DNA of 10,238 bases from Oscillospiraceae bacterium (GCA_021199595.1 JAJQHT010000056.1:1-10238), one strand, 5' to 3'. Numbered from the stretch's first letter, positions 1 through 5,422 are shown. A program made the numbers and translations. Notes: a model not told the origin generated them from the letters alone.

Positions 1-1
1 G

Positions 2-751
2 TGGAAAAAAGACCTGCTCCGCGCCCATGGCGTGCAGGTGCTGGAATACCGGGACGACTATTCGCGGGCCGTGGCGGAGGGGCGCAGGGCCTCCGACGCC
101 GACCCCAGCAGCTATTTTGTGGACGACGAGCGCTCCAAGGATTTGTTCCTTGGCTACGCCGTGGCCGCCGGGCGGCTGGAAGCACAGCTCCGGCAGCAGG
201 GCATCCCCGTGGATGAGGAACACCCTCTGCTGGTATACATCCCCGCCGGGGTGGGCGGCGCGCCGGGCGGCGTGACATATGGACTCAAGCAGGTCTTTGG
301 AGACAATGTCCACTGCTTTTTCACCGAGCCGGTGCTGTGCCCCTCCGTGCTGCTGGGCTTCGCCACCGGGCGATATGAAAACGCGAACGTACACGATTTC
401 GGTCTCTCCGGCCAGACGGACGCGGACGGCCTTGCCTGCGCCAGCCCCTCCGGCTTCGTGACCCGGCTGGATGAGAACCTTGTCTCCGGCTGCTTCACCG
501 TGCAGGACGGGCGGCTGTATGACTTCATGCGTCTGCTGCACGCGGCGGAGGATATTCTCATCGAGCCGTCCAGCTGCGCGGCCTTCCTAGGCCCCGCCGC
601 CCTGAATACCTGGCCCCGCTGCCGGCAATACCGCGAGGCGCACGGCCTGACTGAGCGCGTCATGGCCCAGGCCACGCATATCTGCTGGTCTACCGGCGGA
701 CGCCTGGTGCCGGGGAGCGTGTGGGCGGAATACTTGGAAACCTATAAATAA
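2..751 (+). CDS. dsdA: D-serine dehydratase (D-serine ammonia-lyase), C-terminal part, 5' end outside window
   Basis: This PLP enzyme converts D-serine to pyruvate and ammonia in the cytosol, for detoxification or as a carbon and nitrogen source. The window holds its last 249 residues; the full family is about 440, so the PLP lysine lies upstream. The open frame runs in from base 2. Recognisable family blocks, in fragment numbering, are HGVQVLEY (9-16), the stretch around DP..YFVDDE (34-43), LFLGYAVA (48-55), the glycine-rich phosphate-binding loop PAGVGGAPGGV (81-91), FGDNVHCFFTEP (98-109), the LxxSGQTDADGLA region, and the C-terminal THICWSTGG. The loop carries Ala where well-known members have Gly (GVGGGPGG). 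Its 3' neighbour is convergent and they share a terminator at 758-796. The identification rests on remembered similarity to the E. coli and Bacillus enzymes across the whole fragment and is secure; nothing about its regulator is visible. Confidence 0.93.
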   Translation, partial: WKKDLLRAHGVQVLEYRDDYSRAVAEGRRASDADPSSYFVDDERSKDLFLGYAVAAGRLEAQLRQQGIPVDEEHPLLVYIPAGVGGAPGGVTYGLKQVFGDNVHCFFTEPVLCPSVLLGFATGRYENANVHDFGLSGQTDADGLACASPSGFVTRLDENLVSGCFTVQDGRLYDFMRLLHAAEDILIEPSSCAAFLGPAALNTWPRCRQYREAHGLTERVMAQATHICWSTGGRLVPGSVWAEYLETYK

Positions 752-796
752 AAAACGCGAATGACGGGTGCAGACGCATCCGCCATTCGTCTTTTT
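746..796 (+). terminator. Bidirectional Rho-independent terminator between dsdA and the dehydrogenase
   Basis: A 14-bp stem pairs 758-771 with 776-789 around an AGAC loop, with one G-T wobble and one A-C mismatch. On the + strand it is followed by TCTTTTT (790-796), just past the dsdA stop. On the - strand it is followed by CGTTTTTT (bases 757 down to about 750), so it can also end the convergent dehydrogenase transcript. A weaker GC-rich hairpin at 820-840 lies between it and the dehydrogenase stop and has no T-run. Confidence 0.85.
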
Positions 797-861
797 GGGG
801 AGAACCATTCGCTCCGTCCCCCCGCGCCAAGGCGGCGGGGCGGGAAATCCTTGGCATTTTG

Positions 862-1944
862 TTATTCGTCCAGAAGCGCCCGCTCCGGGGTGACGAGGAT
901 TTTCACCTGGGCCTTCTTCTCCGGGCCGGTCAGGGTCGCGAAGCCATCCTTCACAATATCGTCCAGATACACGCGCTTGGTGATATAGCCCGGCACGGAC
1001 AGCCTGCCGCTGCTGAGAAGCTCAATGACCTCCTCGAAATCCGGGCCGTTATAGCAGATGCTGCCCACAATGTTTTTCTCCGACATGACCAGCACGTTGG
1101 GGTTCATGGTAATGTCCTGCACCCAAATGCTGGTGATGACCTCATAGCCATGGGGCCGGATGCAGTCGCGCAGAAGATGGAAGCACTGCTCCGAGGAGGT
1201 GGTCTCAAACGCCACGTCCGCGCCGCGGCCATTCGTGAGACGCCGCACCTCCGCCACAACGTCGTCCACGTTGGGGTCGAGCACCACGTCCGCACCGGTG
1301 TTTTTCGCGTACTCCTGGCGGACGGACTGCCGCTGAACGGCGATGATTTTCGCCGCGCCAAGCGCCTTCAGGCAGGCAATCGTGGCAAGGCCGATAGGCC
1401 CGGCGCCGGCCACGACGGCGGTCTGGCCCGCCTCAAAATGGCCCACCTTGAGGGAGTGATACCCGACGCTGAGCGGCTCGACAATCGCGCCCTGCTCAAA
1501 GCTCATGCCGTCCGGCATTTTGTGAACCAGCTTCTCCGTGAAGTTACAGTATTCCGCAAAGCCGCCGTTATCGCTCACAAAGCCCAAGAAGCTCAGATGC
1601 TCGCACACGTTCAGGTTGTCCGTCTCGCAGGAGGGGCATTCGCGGCAGACGACCAGCGGCTCCGGGATGACCCTGTCCCCCACCTTCAGCTTCTTGCAGT
1701 CCGGGCCGACGGCCACCACCACGCCGGAAAACTCGTGACCCATGGTCACGGGGTTCACGCAGCCGGTCACATACTGGGGCGTGTCCCCCGGCGTAAAGAT
1801 AGGCCCGTCCAGATACTCATGCAGGTCGGAGCCGCATATGCCGCACCACTTCACCTGGATGCGTACCTCATCGCCCACCGGCGCGACGTCCGGCACCTGA
1901 TCGACCCGCAGGTCCTTCGCTGAATAGAATCTTGCCGCTTTCAT
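862..1944 (-). CDS. Zinc-dependent medium-chain alcohol dehydrogenase, (R,R)-butanediol dehydrogenase-like
   Basis: This 360-residue cytosolic oxidoreductase belongs to the MDR superfamily and closely resembles Bacillus BdhA-type acetoin/2,3-butanediol dehydrogenases, for example KWCGICGSDLHEYL.GPIF at 32-50. Catalytic zinc ligands are C37, H70-E71 and E156. The structural zinc lobe is complete, with C100, C103, C106 and C114. The Rossmann motif GAGPIG lies at 180-185. Length is normal for the family. The residue that ends the second Rossmann strand, usually acidic in NAD enzymes, is Q204 followed by R205, which hints at NADP(H). The ATG at 1944 is set by AGGAGG (1954-1959) at 9-nt spacing. 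A strong promoter sits at 1993-2021, so it is probably a single-gene unit. Substrate is inferred only; related sorbitol or threonine dehydrogenases share the fold, but the N-terminal block favours a butanediol or secondary-alcohol substrate. Confidence 0.9.
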   Translation of the reverse strand: MKAARFYSAKDLRVDQVPDVAPVGDEVRIQVKWCGICGSDLHEYLDGPIFTPGDTPQYVTGCVNPVTMGHEFSGVVVAVGPDCKKLKVGDRVIPEPLVVCRECPSCETDNLNVCEHLSFLGFVSDNGGFAEYCNFTEKLVHKMPDGMSFEQGAIVEPLSVGYHSLKVGHFEAGQTAVVAGAGPIGLATIACLKALGAAKIIAVQRQSVRQEYAKNTGADVVLDPNVDDVVAEVRRLTNGRGADVAFETTSSEQCFHLLRDCIRPHGYEVITSIWVQDITMNPNVLVMSEKNIVGSICYNGPDFEEVIELLSSGRLSVPGYITKRVYLDDIVKDGFATLTGPEKKAQVKILVTPERALLDE

Positions 1945-1992
1945 GTATGTCTGCCTCCTAAAAAAAGTTTTGTTTGTTTTTTAACTAACGCA

Positions 1993-2021
1993 ATAATAGA
2001 CCTTTCTTCTGCGTTTGTCAA
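1993..2021 (-). promoter_or_regulatory. Sigma-A-type promoter of the dehydrogenase gene
   Basis: On the - strand a perfect TTGACA (2021-2016) and TATTAT (1998-1993) are separated by exactly 17 bases, which predicts a start near 1986 and a leader of about 40 nt. A 5-bp-arm dyad, GGGGA-TTT-TCCCC (2022-2034), abuts the -35 box and could be an operator, though it may be chance. Confidence 0.85.
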
Positions 2022-2083
2022 GGGGATTTTCCCCATTCAGTATTGCCAAAAAAATGGAATTTATTTCCGTCCCGGCACTATGG

Positions 2084-2134
2084 AAAAAGACGGCCGGGCC
2101 GCGCCTAAAAGCTCCGCGCGGCCCGGTCTTTTTT
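2084..2134 (-). terminator. Rho-independent terminator of the lipoprotein gene (bidirectional in form)
   Basis: A perfect 11-bp GC stem pairs 2094-2104 with 2116-2126 around an 11-nt loop. Reading the - strand it lies just after the lipoprotein stop and is followed by CCGTCTTTTT (2093-2085). On the + strand it is followed by TCTTTTTT (2127-2134), although no + strand gene feeds it. It separates the lipoprotein transcript from the dehydrogenase promoter. Confidence 0.85.
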
Positions 2135-2141
2135 ATGGTGT

Positions 2142-2522
2142 TTATTCGGTGGTCGTACCGGCCTGGGCCTGACTGTCCGTGGATTTATCGCCGTTTTCGC
2201 CGTCCATCAGGTCGTCTCCGGCCTCCTTCACGCCGTCGGCAATGTCCTCCCCGGCCTCCTTCACGTCGTCCATCATGTCCTCGCCGGCGCCTACCACGCC
2301 GTCCTCCGCGTCCTCACCGGCGTCTATCACGCCGTCTCCGGCGTCGCCGCCGTCGCCGCCGTCGTCCGTCATGTCGTCCGTGGGGCTGGGAACCGCCGTC
2401 GCCGCAGCAGCCGTGGGCGTGGGCGAGGTTTTGACCTCGCTTGTGGAATCCTTGGTTCCGCAAGCGGACAGCGTTCCCATCAGCAGCAGCACTGCCGCTA
2501 TGGTTGAAAGAATGCTTTTCAT
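2142..2522 (-). CDS. Small acidic lipoprotein with four 11-residue tandem repeats, function unknown
   Basis: This 126-residue exported lipoprotein is not assigned to any family I recognise. The N-terminus has a basic residue, a hydrophobic core (4-15) and the lipobox LSAC with the lipidated cysteine at C21, so the product should be anchored on the outer face of the membrane. Residues 22-50 are a Thr/Ser/Pro/Ala-rich linker, and 51-62 are Asp/Gly-rich. Residues 63-106 are four tandem 11-mers with the pattern D-G/D-V-x-x-A-G-E/D-D-x-x, and the tail is polar. GGAGG at 2530-2534 is 7 nt from the ATG at 2522 but only 4 nt from an adjacent in-frame ATG at 2525, so the second is preferred; an upstream extension to 2579 lacks lipoprotein logic. 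A sporulation-type promoter may drive it (2556-2585) and a terminator follows at once. Confidence is high that it is a real lipoprotein; role unknown. Confidence 0.85.
   Translation of the reverse strand: MKSILSTIAAVLLLMGTLSACGTKDSTSEVKTSPTPTAAAATAVPSPTDDMTDDGGDGGDAGDGVIDAGEDAEDGVVGAGEDMMDDVKEAGEDIADGVKEAGDDLMDGENGDKSTDSQAQAGTTTE
2205..2336 (-). repeat. Four tandem 33-bp coding repeats (11-residue units) in the lipoprotein
   Basis: Four back-to-back 33-base units encode DGVIDAGEDAE, DGVVGAGEDMM, DDVKEAGEDIA and DGVKEAGDDLM. The spacing is exact and the A-G-E/D-D core is invariant. An 11-residue period matches an amphipathic helix turning three times, as in LEA-like and apolipoprotein-like repeats. 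That structural reading is inference. Confidence 0.85.
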
Positions 2523-2555
2523 CATTCCGCCTCCGTTCCTTAAAAGTAACAGCCT

Positions 2556-2585
2556 TAGTATGCCAACTTTCCGTCCCAAGTTTCA
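2556..2585 (-). promoter_or_regulatory. Candidate forespore (sigma-G/sigma-F-type) promoter of the lipoprotein gene
   Basis: On the - strand CATACTA (2562-2556) is identical to the usual sigma-G -10 element. TGAAAC (2585-2580), resembling the TGAATA -35, lies 17 bases upstream. The predicted start is about 20 nt above the ribosome site. The overlapping TACTAA could also act as a weak sigma-A -10, but I see no matching -35. The assignment is tentative. Confidence 0.45.
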
Positions 2586-2640
2586 CGCCGGCGGCAAAAG
2601 TTTTTGCATAAACAGGGAATTTTTCCCGCAACATGACATT

Positions 2641-2677
2641 TTGTTAATCAACAACCGTGCCATGTGTATGCTATAAT
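2641..2677 (+). promoter_or_regulatory. Extended -10 promoter of the SLOG gene with adjacent palindrome
   Basis: TGCTATAAT (2669-2677) is a perfect extended -10 element, and there is no good -35 at 17 bases. The inferred +1, seven bases after the last T, is base 2684, the A of the start codon. The dyad TTGTT-AATC-AACAA (2641-2654) covers the -43 to -30 zone and could bind a regulator. Confidence 0.65.
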
Positions 2678-2683
2678 ACCCCC

Positions 2684-3184
2684 ATGGAACGAGAAAATAC
2701 CTGCTGCTTCACCGGCCACCGGGCCGAACGGCTCCCCTGGCGGGACGACGAATCCGCCCCCGCCTGCCTGGACTTGAAGGCAAGGCTGGAGGGGGCTGTT
2801 TTGGCTGCCTATGAGGCGGGCTTCCGCCACTTCCTGTGCGGCATGGCCACCGGCGCGGACATCTACTGCGGGGAGGCCGTGGCTGCGCTGCGGGACGCGC
2901 GGCCTGACATCACCCTGGAGGCCGCCATTCCCTTCGACGGGCAGGACAAGACCTGGCCCGACGCCTGGCGGCGGCGTTATCAGCGCCTTGCGGAGCGCTG
3001 CGACACCGTCACCGTGCTGCACACTATGTATACCCCGGACTGTATGATGGACAGAAACCGCTATATGGTTGACCGCTCCTCCCTTGTCATCGCCATATAC
3101 GACGGCCACACCCGGGGCGGCACGCAAAACACCATGCTCTACGCCCTGCGGCAGGGTGTGGAGATTGTGGAGCTGGCTCCTTAA
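2684..3184 (+). CDS. DUF1273 / SLOG-family nucleotide-binding-like protein (YpsA-type)
   Basis: This 166-residue soluble protein belongs to the SLOG superfamily (DUF1273, as in Bacillus YpsA), whose Rossmann-like fold is thought to bind a nucleotide or related ligand. YpsA has been linked to cell-division control, but the biochemical role is unknown. Visible landmarks are C-C-F-T-G-H-R (7-13), the glycine loop FLCGMATGADIYCGE (50-64), the AIPFDGQ block near residue 85, and the C-terminal VIAIYDG...GGTQNT segment. The ATG at 2684 is chosen because the in-frame upstream GTG at 2657 would put the promoter TATAAT inside the gene. No Shine-Dalgarno precedes the ATG, consistent with a leaderless message. 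The stop lies 32 nt before the next ATG on the same strand, so the downstream hydrolase is probably co-transcribed. Confidence 0.87.
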   Translation: MERENTCCFTGHRAERLPWRDDESAPACLDLKARLEGAVLAAYEAGFRHFLCGMATGADIYCGEAVAALRDARPDITLEAAIPFDGQDKTWPDAWRRRYQRLAERCDTVTVLHTMYTPDCMMDRNRYMVDRSSLVIAIYDGHTRGGTQNTMLYALRQGVEIVELAP

Positions 3185-3216
3185 GCCGCAGACAAAGAGA
3201 GTTGGAGGAAAATCCC

Positions 3217-4188
3217 ATGAAGAAAAAAGGCATCATAATCGCCGCCGCGGCGGTGCTGGCGCTGGCCCTGATTTTCGGCGGAAGGGCGCTGTATCGCCAT
3301 CTCACGGATGGCCGCTCCTGGGCGGCCACGGTATTCTCCTGGCAGCTCCAAAAGGACGCATACACGACGGACGAGGACTTTACCGCCTATCTCGCGGAGA
3401 AATCGGCGGAAAACGCCCAGCCATACGTCATCCCGGAGAGCGTCGATATGACCGTCTCCGTCGAGCGGCACATCTATCAGGAGATGGACTACTTCGTCCT
3501 GAACCCGGAGGGGGACGGCCTGCTGTTTTATTTCGCGGGCGGCTCCTATATCGACCAGCCCCGGGCGGTGCATTGGCAGTTTTTGAACCACCTGGCCGCC
3601 GACACGGGCATGGCCGTCGTCGTGCCGCTGTATCCGAAGCTGCCGGACACGGACGCCGCCGGGTGCTATGAGCTGCTGCTGGCCTTCTATCAAAATTACG
3701 ACACCGCCGGCAGCCGCGTGGCGTTCATGGGCGATTCCGCCGGCGGCGGCATGGCCCTGTCCTTCGCGATGCAGCTGCGGGACGCGGGGCTGGACGGGCC
3801 GGAGGCCCTGGTGCTGCTGTGCCCGTGGGTGGACGTGACCATGTCGAACCCGGCGATAGCCGATTACGAGGCCGGCGACCCGGCGCTGGACGCCGAAATG
3901 CTGGCGCAGCTGGGTATTTTGTGGGCCGGGGAGCTGGGCACCGCAGACCCGGCTGTCAGCCCAATCAACGGCAGTCTGGAGGACCTCGGCTATATCACCC
4001 TCATCACCGGCACAAACGAGCTTTTATACCCCGACATCACGGCCCTGGACGCGCTTCTGACCGGCGCGGACATTGCGCACAGCCTCATCGTCGGCCAGGG
4101 AATGTTCCACGTCTGGCCGCTGTATATGGACTATGGCATCCCTGAGAGCCAGGAGACCTATGAGCAGATTCTGGCCGCGCTCATGTGA
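3217..4188 (+). CDS. Membrane-anchored alpha/beta hydrolase (HSL/acetyl-esterase-like)
   Basis: This 323-residue hydrolase carries an N-terminal transmembrane anchor or uncleaved signal (residues 5-22, after KKK), so the catalytic domain should face outside. The nucleophile elbow is GDSAGGG with S174; the catalytic His is H298 in GMFHVWPL, and the acid is probably E268 in GTNELLYPD, where many HSL relatives have Asp. The oxyanion-hole motif, HGGG in the family, reads AGGS here (A107-S110). VVVPLYPKLP (134-143) is the usual strand and loop before the elbow. The start at 3217 follows GGAGG (3204-3208) at 8 nt; the TTG at 3202 lies upstream of that site. It probably belongs to one transcript with the SLOG gene. 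Its stop overlaps the convergent spoVAC by 8 bases and no terminator lies between them. Substrate unknown, likely a short-chain ester. Confidence 0.88.
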   Translation: MKKKGIIIAAAAVLALALIFGGRALYRHLTDGRSWAATVFSWQLQKDAYTTDEDFTAYLAEKSAENAQPYVIPESVDMTVSVERHIYQEMDYFVLNPEGDGLLFYFAGGSYIDQPRAVHWQFLNHLAADTGMAVVVPLYPKLPDTDAAGCYELLLAFYQNYDTAGSRVAFMGDSAGGGMALSFAMQLRDAGLDGPEALVLLCPWVDVTMSNPAIADYEAGDPALDAEMLAQLGILWAGELGTADPAVSPINGSLEDLGYITLITGTNELLYPDITALDALLTGADIAHSLIVGQGMFHVWPLYMDYGIPESQETYEQILAALM

Positions 4189-4621
4189 GCAGGCACAGGA
4201 TAAGCCCATAGACCACGGAGGCGGAGAGGCCAAAGGTTATCACCGGCCCCGCGATGGTGAACATCTTCACGGCGGTGCCCAGGATGAAGCCCTCGGTCTT
4301 AAATTCCAGCGCTGGGGAGACCACGGCGTTTGCAAACCCTGTGATAGGCACAAGCGTTCCCGCCCCAGCGAAGCGGGCGAGCCGGTCATAGACGCCGAGG
4401 CCCGTCAGCAGGGCGGAGAGGAACACCAGCGTCATGCTCACCGCCGTGGCCGCGTCCTTCTCGCCAAGGCCCGCCCAATCGCCATAGAGCATGGAAAGCC
4501 CCTCCCCCAGGCAGCAGATAAGCCCGCCGACCAGAAACGCCTTCGCCAAATCGGCCGCGAGCGGCGACCTGGGGGCCATGTCCTTGATAAATTCGTTGTA
4601 TTCCGCGTTTGTCATTTTCAT
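4181..4621 (-). CDS. spoVAC: Stage V sporulation protein AC (SpoVAC), stand-alone copy
   Basis: SpoVAC is a forespore inner-membrane protein of the SpoVA channel that moves Ca-dipicolinate during sporulation and germination. This 146-residue product shows the family blocks KAFLVGGLIC (27-36), LLTGLGVYDR (71-80), FAGAG (84-88), PITGFAN (92-98), the ALEFK..G stretch (104-111) and KMF.IAGPVI, with about four hydrophobic segments. I chose the ATG at 4621, preceded by GGTGA at 8 nt; a GTG at 4633 in frame has AGGG too close to it, so it is the weaker choice. Unusually there is no spoVAD or spoVAEb beside it: upstream is the divergent queT unit and downstream the convergent hydrolase. No convincing sigma-G promoter could be found upstream, where a + strand terminator hairpin lies only about 50 bases away. 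Family identification is firm; whether this is the main or a second copy is unknown. Confidence 0.9.
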   Translation of the reverse strand: MKMTNAEYNEFIKDMAPRSPLAADLAKAFLVGGLICCLGEGLSMLYGDWAGLGEKDAATAVSMTLVFLSALLTGLGVYDRLARFAGAGTLVPITGFANAVVSPALEFKTEGFILGTAVKMFTIAGPVITFGLSASVVYGLILCLLT

Positions 4622-4669
4622 CGTATACTTCACCGCCCTTATTCTGCGCAGACCGGGCGGATTTATGCA

Positions 4670-4701
4670 CCCAGCGGCCCAAACCGGGCCGCTGGGTTTT
4701 T
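4670..4701 (+). terminator. Rho-independent terminator on the + strand, upstream of spoVAC and queT
   Basis: A perfect 11-bp stem (4670-4680 with 4686-4696) with an AAACC loop is followed by TTTTT (4697-4701). On the - strand no T-run follows, so it works only for + transcripts. The nearest + gene upstream is the hydrolase, which ends at 4188, so a hydrolase transcript ending here would run antisense across all of spoVAC. It also shields the queT promoter, whose -35 begins three bases later. Confidence 0.85.
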
Positions 4702-4703
4702 CG

Positions 4704-4732
4704 TTGACAACGCTTTGATTTCATGACATAAT
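4704..4732 (+). promoter_or_regulatory. Sigma-A-type promoter of queT
   Basis: TTGACA (4704-4709) and CATAAT (4727-4732) are separated by 17 bases. The predicted +1 is G4739, which is exactly the first base of the leader's P1 helix (GACCGG). That coincidence supports both the promoter and the leader fold. Confidence 0.88.
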
Positions 4733-4738
4733 ATCCGC

Positions 4739-4829
4739 GACCGGTTCTCCACACCCGGTCCAAACGGCGCAGCAGGAGCTGCGCCGCTGTGCGGTTTTGT
4801 TTCGCCGTACTCTAAATATAAAATGGAGG
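4739..4829 (+). promoter_or_regulatory. Candidate preQ1 riboswitch in the queT leader
   Basis: The 5' hairpin P1 pairs 4739-4744 (GACCGG) with 4755-4760 (CCGGTC). Its loop, TTCTCCACAC, resembles class I preQ1 aptamers in starting with T after the closing G-C pair and ending in CAC. Loop bases CTCCA (4747-4751) are complementary to TGGAG (4824-4828), which contains the ribosome site, and that segment follows an A-rich tail (4814-4823). Between P1 and the tail are a perfect 9-bp hairpin (4765-4773 with 4778-4786, AGGA loop) and a 6-bp hairpin (4789-4794 with 4805-4810). A hairpin loop pairing outward past an extra helix also recalls class III preQ1 riboswitches known from Faecalibacterium-like bacteria. 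The expected logic is that preQ1 binding stabilises the pseudoknot and hides the ribosome site. Class is unresolved; the link to preQ1 rests on the queT context and P1-loop resemblance. Confidence 0.68.
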
Positions 4830-4838
4830 TATCCCGCA

Positions 4839-5369
4839 ATGAGAAACAATTCTTCCCTGCGCCGGCTGTGCGCCGGCGGCGTTATCGCGGCGCTGTACGC
4901 CGTCCTTACGCTTGTTCTGCCCATGCTGTCCTACGGCCCGGTGCAGATACGCTTTTCTGAGGCGCTGACCATCCTGCCCTTCTTCCTGCCGGAGGCCATC
5001 CCCGGCCTCGCGATTGGCTGCTTTATCGCGAACCTCATCGGCTCGCCGTATGTGCTGGACTGGCTTTTCGGCACGCTGGCGACGCTTCTGGCCGCGCTGT
5101 GGACAAGCCGCATGAAAAAAAGCTGGCTGGCCCCGCTGCCCCCGGTGCTGTGCAACACCGTTATCATCGGCGCGGAGATTGCCTGGTTCGAGACCGGCTT
5201 TTCCTCCGCTTTCCCCGCCGCATGGGCCTATAACGGCCTGACCGTAGGCATTGGCGAGCTTCTGGCCTGCTATATCCTGGGCATGATTTTATTAAAGCTG
5301 CTGCCAAAAATCAGCTATTTCCGCCAGCTCATCCCGGAAAACCGGCTGACGCTGTTATCTCACAAATAA
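4839..5369 (+). CDS. queT: QueT family queuosine-precursor transporter (ECF S component, DUF988)
   Basis: QueT is the substrate-binding membrane subunit of an energy-coupling-factor importer for queuosine precursors (preQ1 or preQ0), supplying tRNA wobble-base modification. The 176-residue product has five to six hydrophobic helices and the family signatures AALYAVLTL (17-25), YGPVQIRFSEAL (32-43), LPEAIPGLAIGC (50-61) with N65, and the DWLFGTLATLLAALW stretch. Length is typical. The ATG at 4839 is set by GGAGG (4825-4829) at 9 nt; an upstream in-frame start at 4797 lies inside the structured leader. It has its own promoter, candidate riboswitch and terminator and so looks like a single-gene unit; the shared ECF energising subunits must be encoded elsewhere. 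No queuosine-salvage gene is adjacent. Confidence 0.92.
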   Translation: MRNNSSLRRLCAGGVIAALYAVLTLVLPMLSYGPVQIRFSEALTILPFFLPEAIPGLAIGCFIANLIGSPYVLDWLFGTLATLLAALWTSRMKKSWLAPLPPVLCNTVIIGAEIAWFETGFSSAFPAAWAYNGLTVGIGELLACYILGMILLKLLPKISYFRQLIPENRLTLLSHK

Positions 5370-5414
5370 ATCGACCGCCGTCCGCGCAGTGGAGTGCGCC
5401 GGACGGCGGTCTTT
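5365..5414 (+). terminator. Bidirectional terminator between queT and the 409-residue membrane protein gene
   Basis: A 12-bp perfect stem (5373-5384 with 5400-5411) extends inward by four more pairs (5385-5388 with 5395-5398) and a GTGGAG loop. It is followed by TTTATATAC on the + strand. On the - strand it is followed by GATTTATTT, so it can also end the convergent gene. Both T-runs are short but the stem is very strong. Confidence 0.8.
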
Positions 5415-5422
5415 ATATACTT

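Noticed and set aside
820..840. GC-rich hairpin just after the dehydrogenase stop as its own terminator
   Set aside because: No T-run follows on the - strand. The hairpin at 758-789 is the better terminator.
859..1923. A 354-codon + strand frame opposite the dehydrogenase
   Set aside because: It is a shadow frame with no recognisable motif. The - strand reading has every zinc ligand and the Rossmann motif in place.
2179..2676. A Ser/Pro-rich + strand frame opposite the lipoprotein repeats
   Set aside because: Its apparent repeats are the complement of the 33-base units, and the lipobox and ribosome site support the - strand.
2657..2683. Upstream GTG start for the SLOG gene
   Set aside because: The extended -10 element would lie inside the coding region and no ribosome site precedes the GTG.
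4765..4802. The queT leader hairpin as a transcription terminator (attenuator)
   Set aside because: The stem is strong, but the T-rich stretch begins about eight bases after it and is interrupted. Translational control through the ribosome-site pairing fits better.
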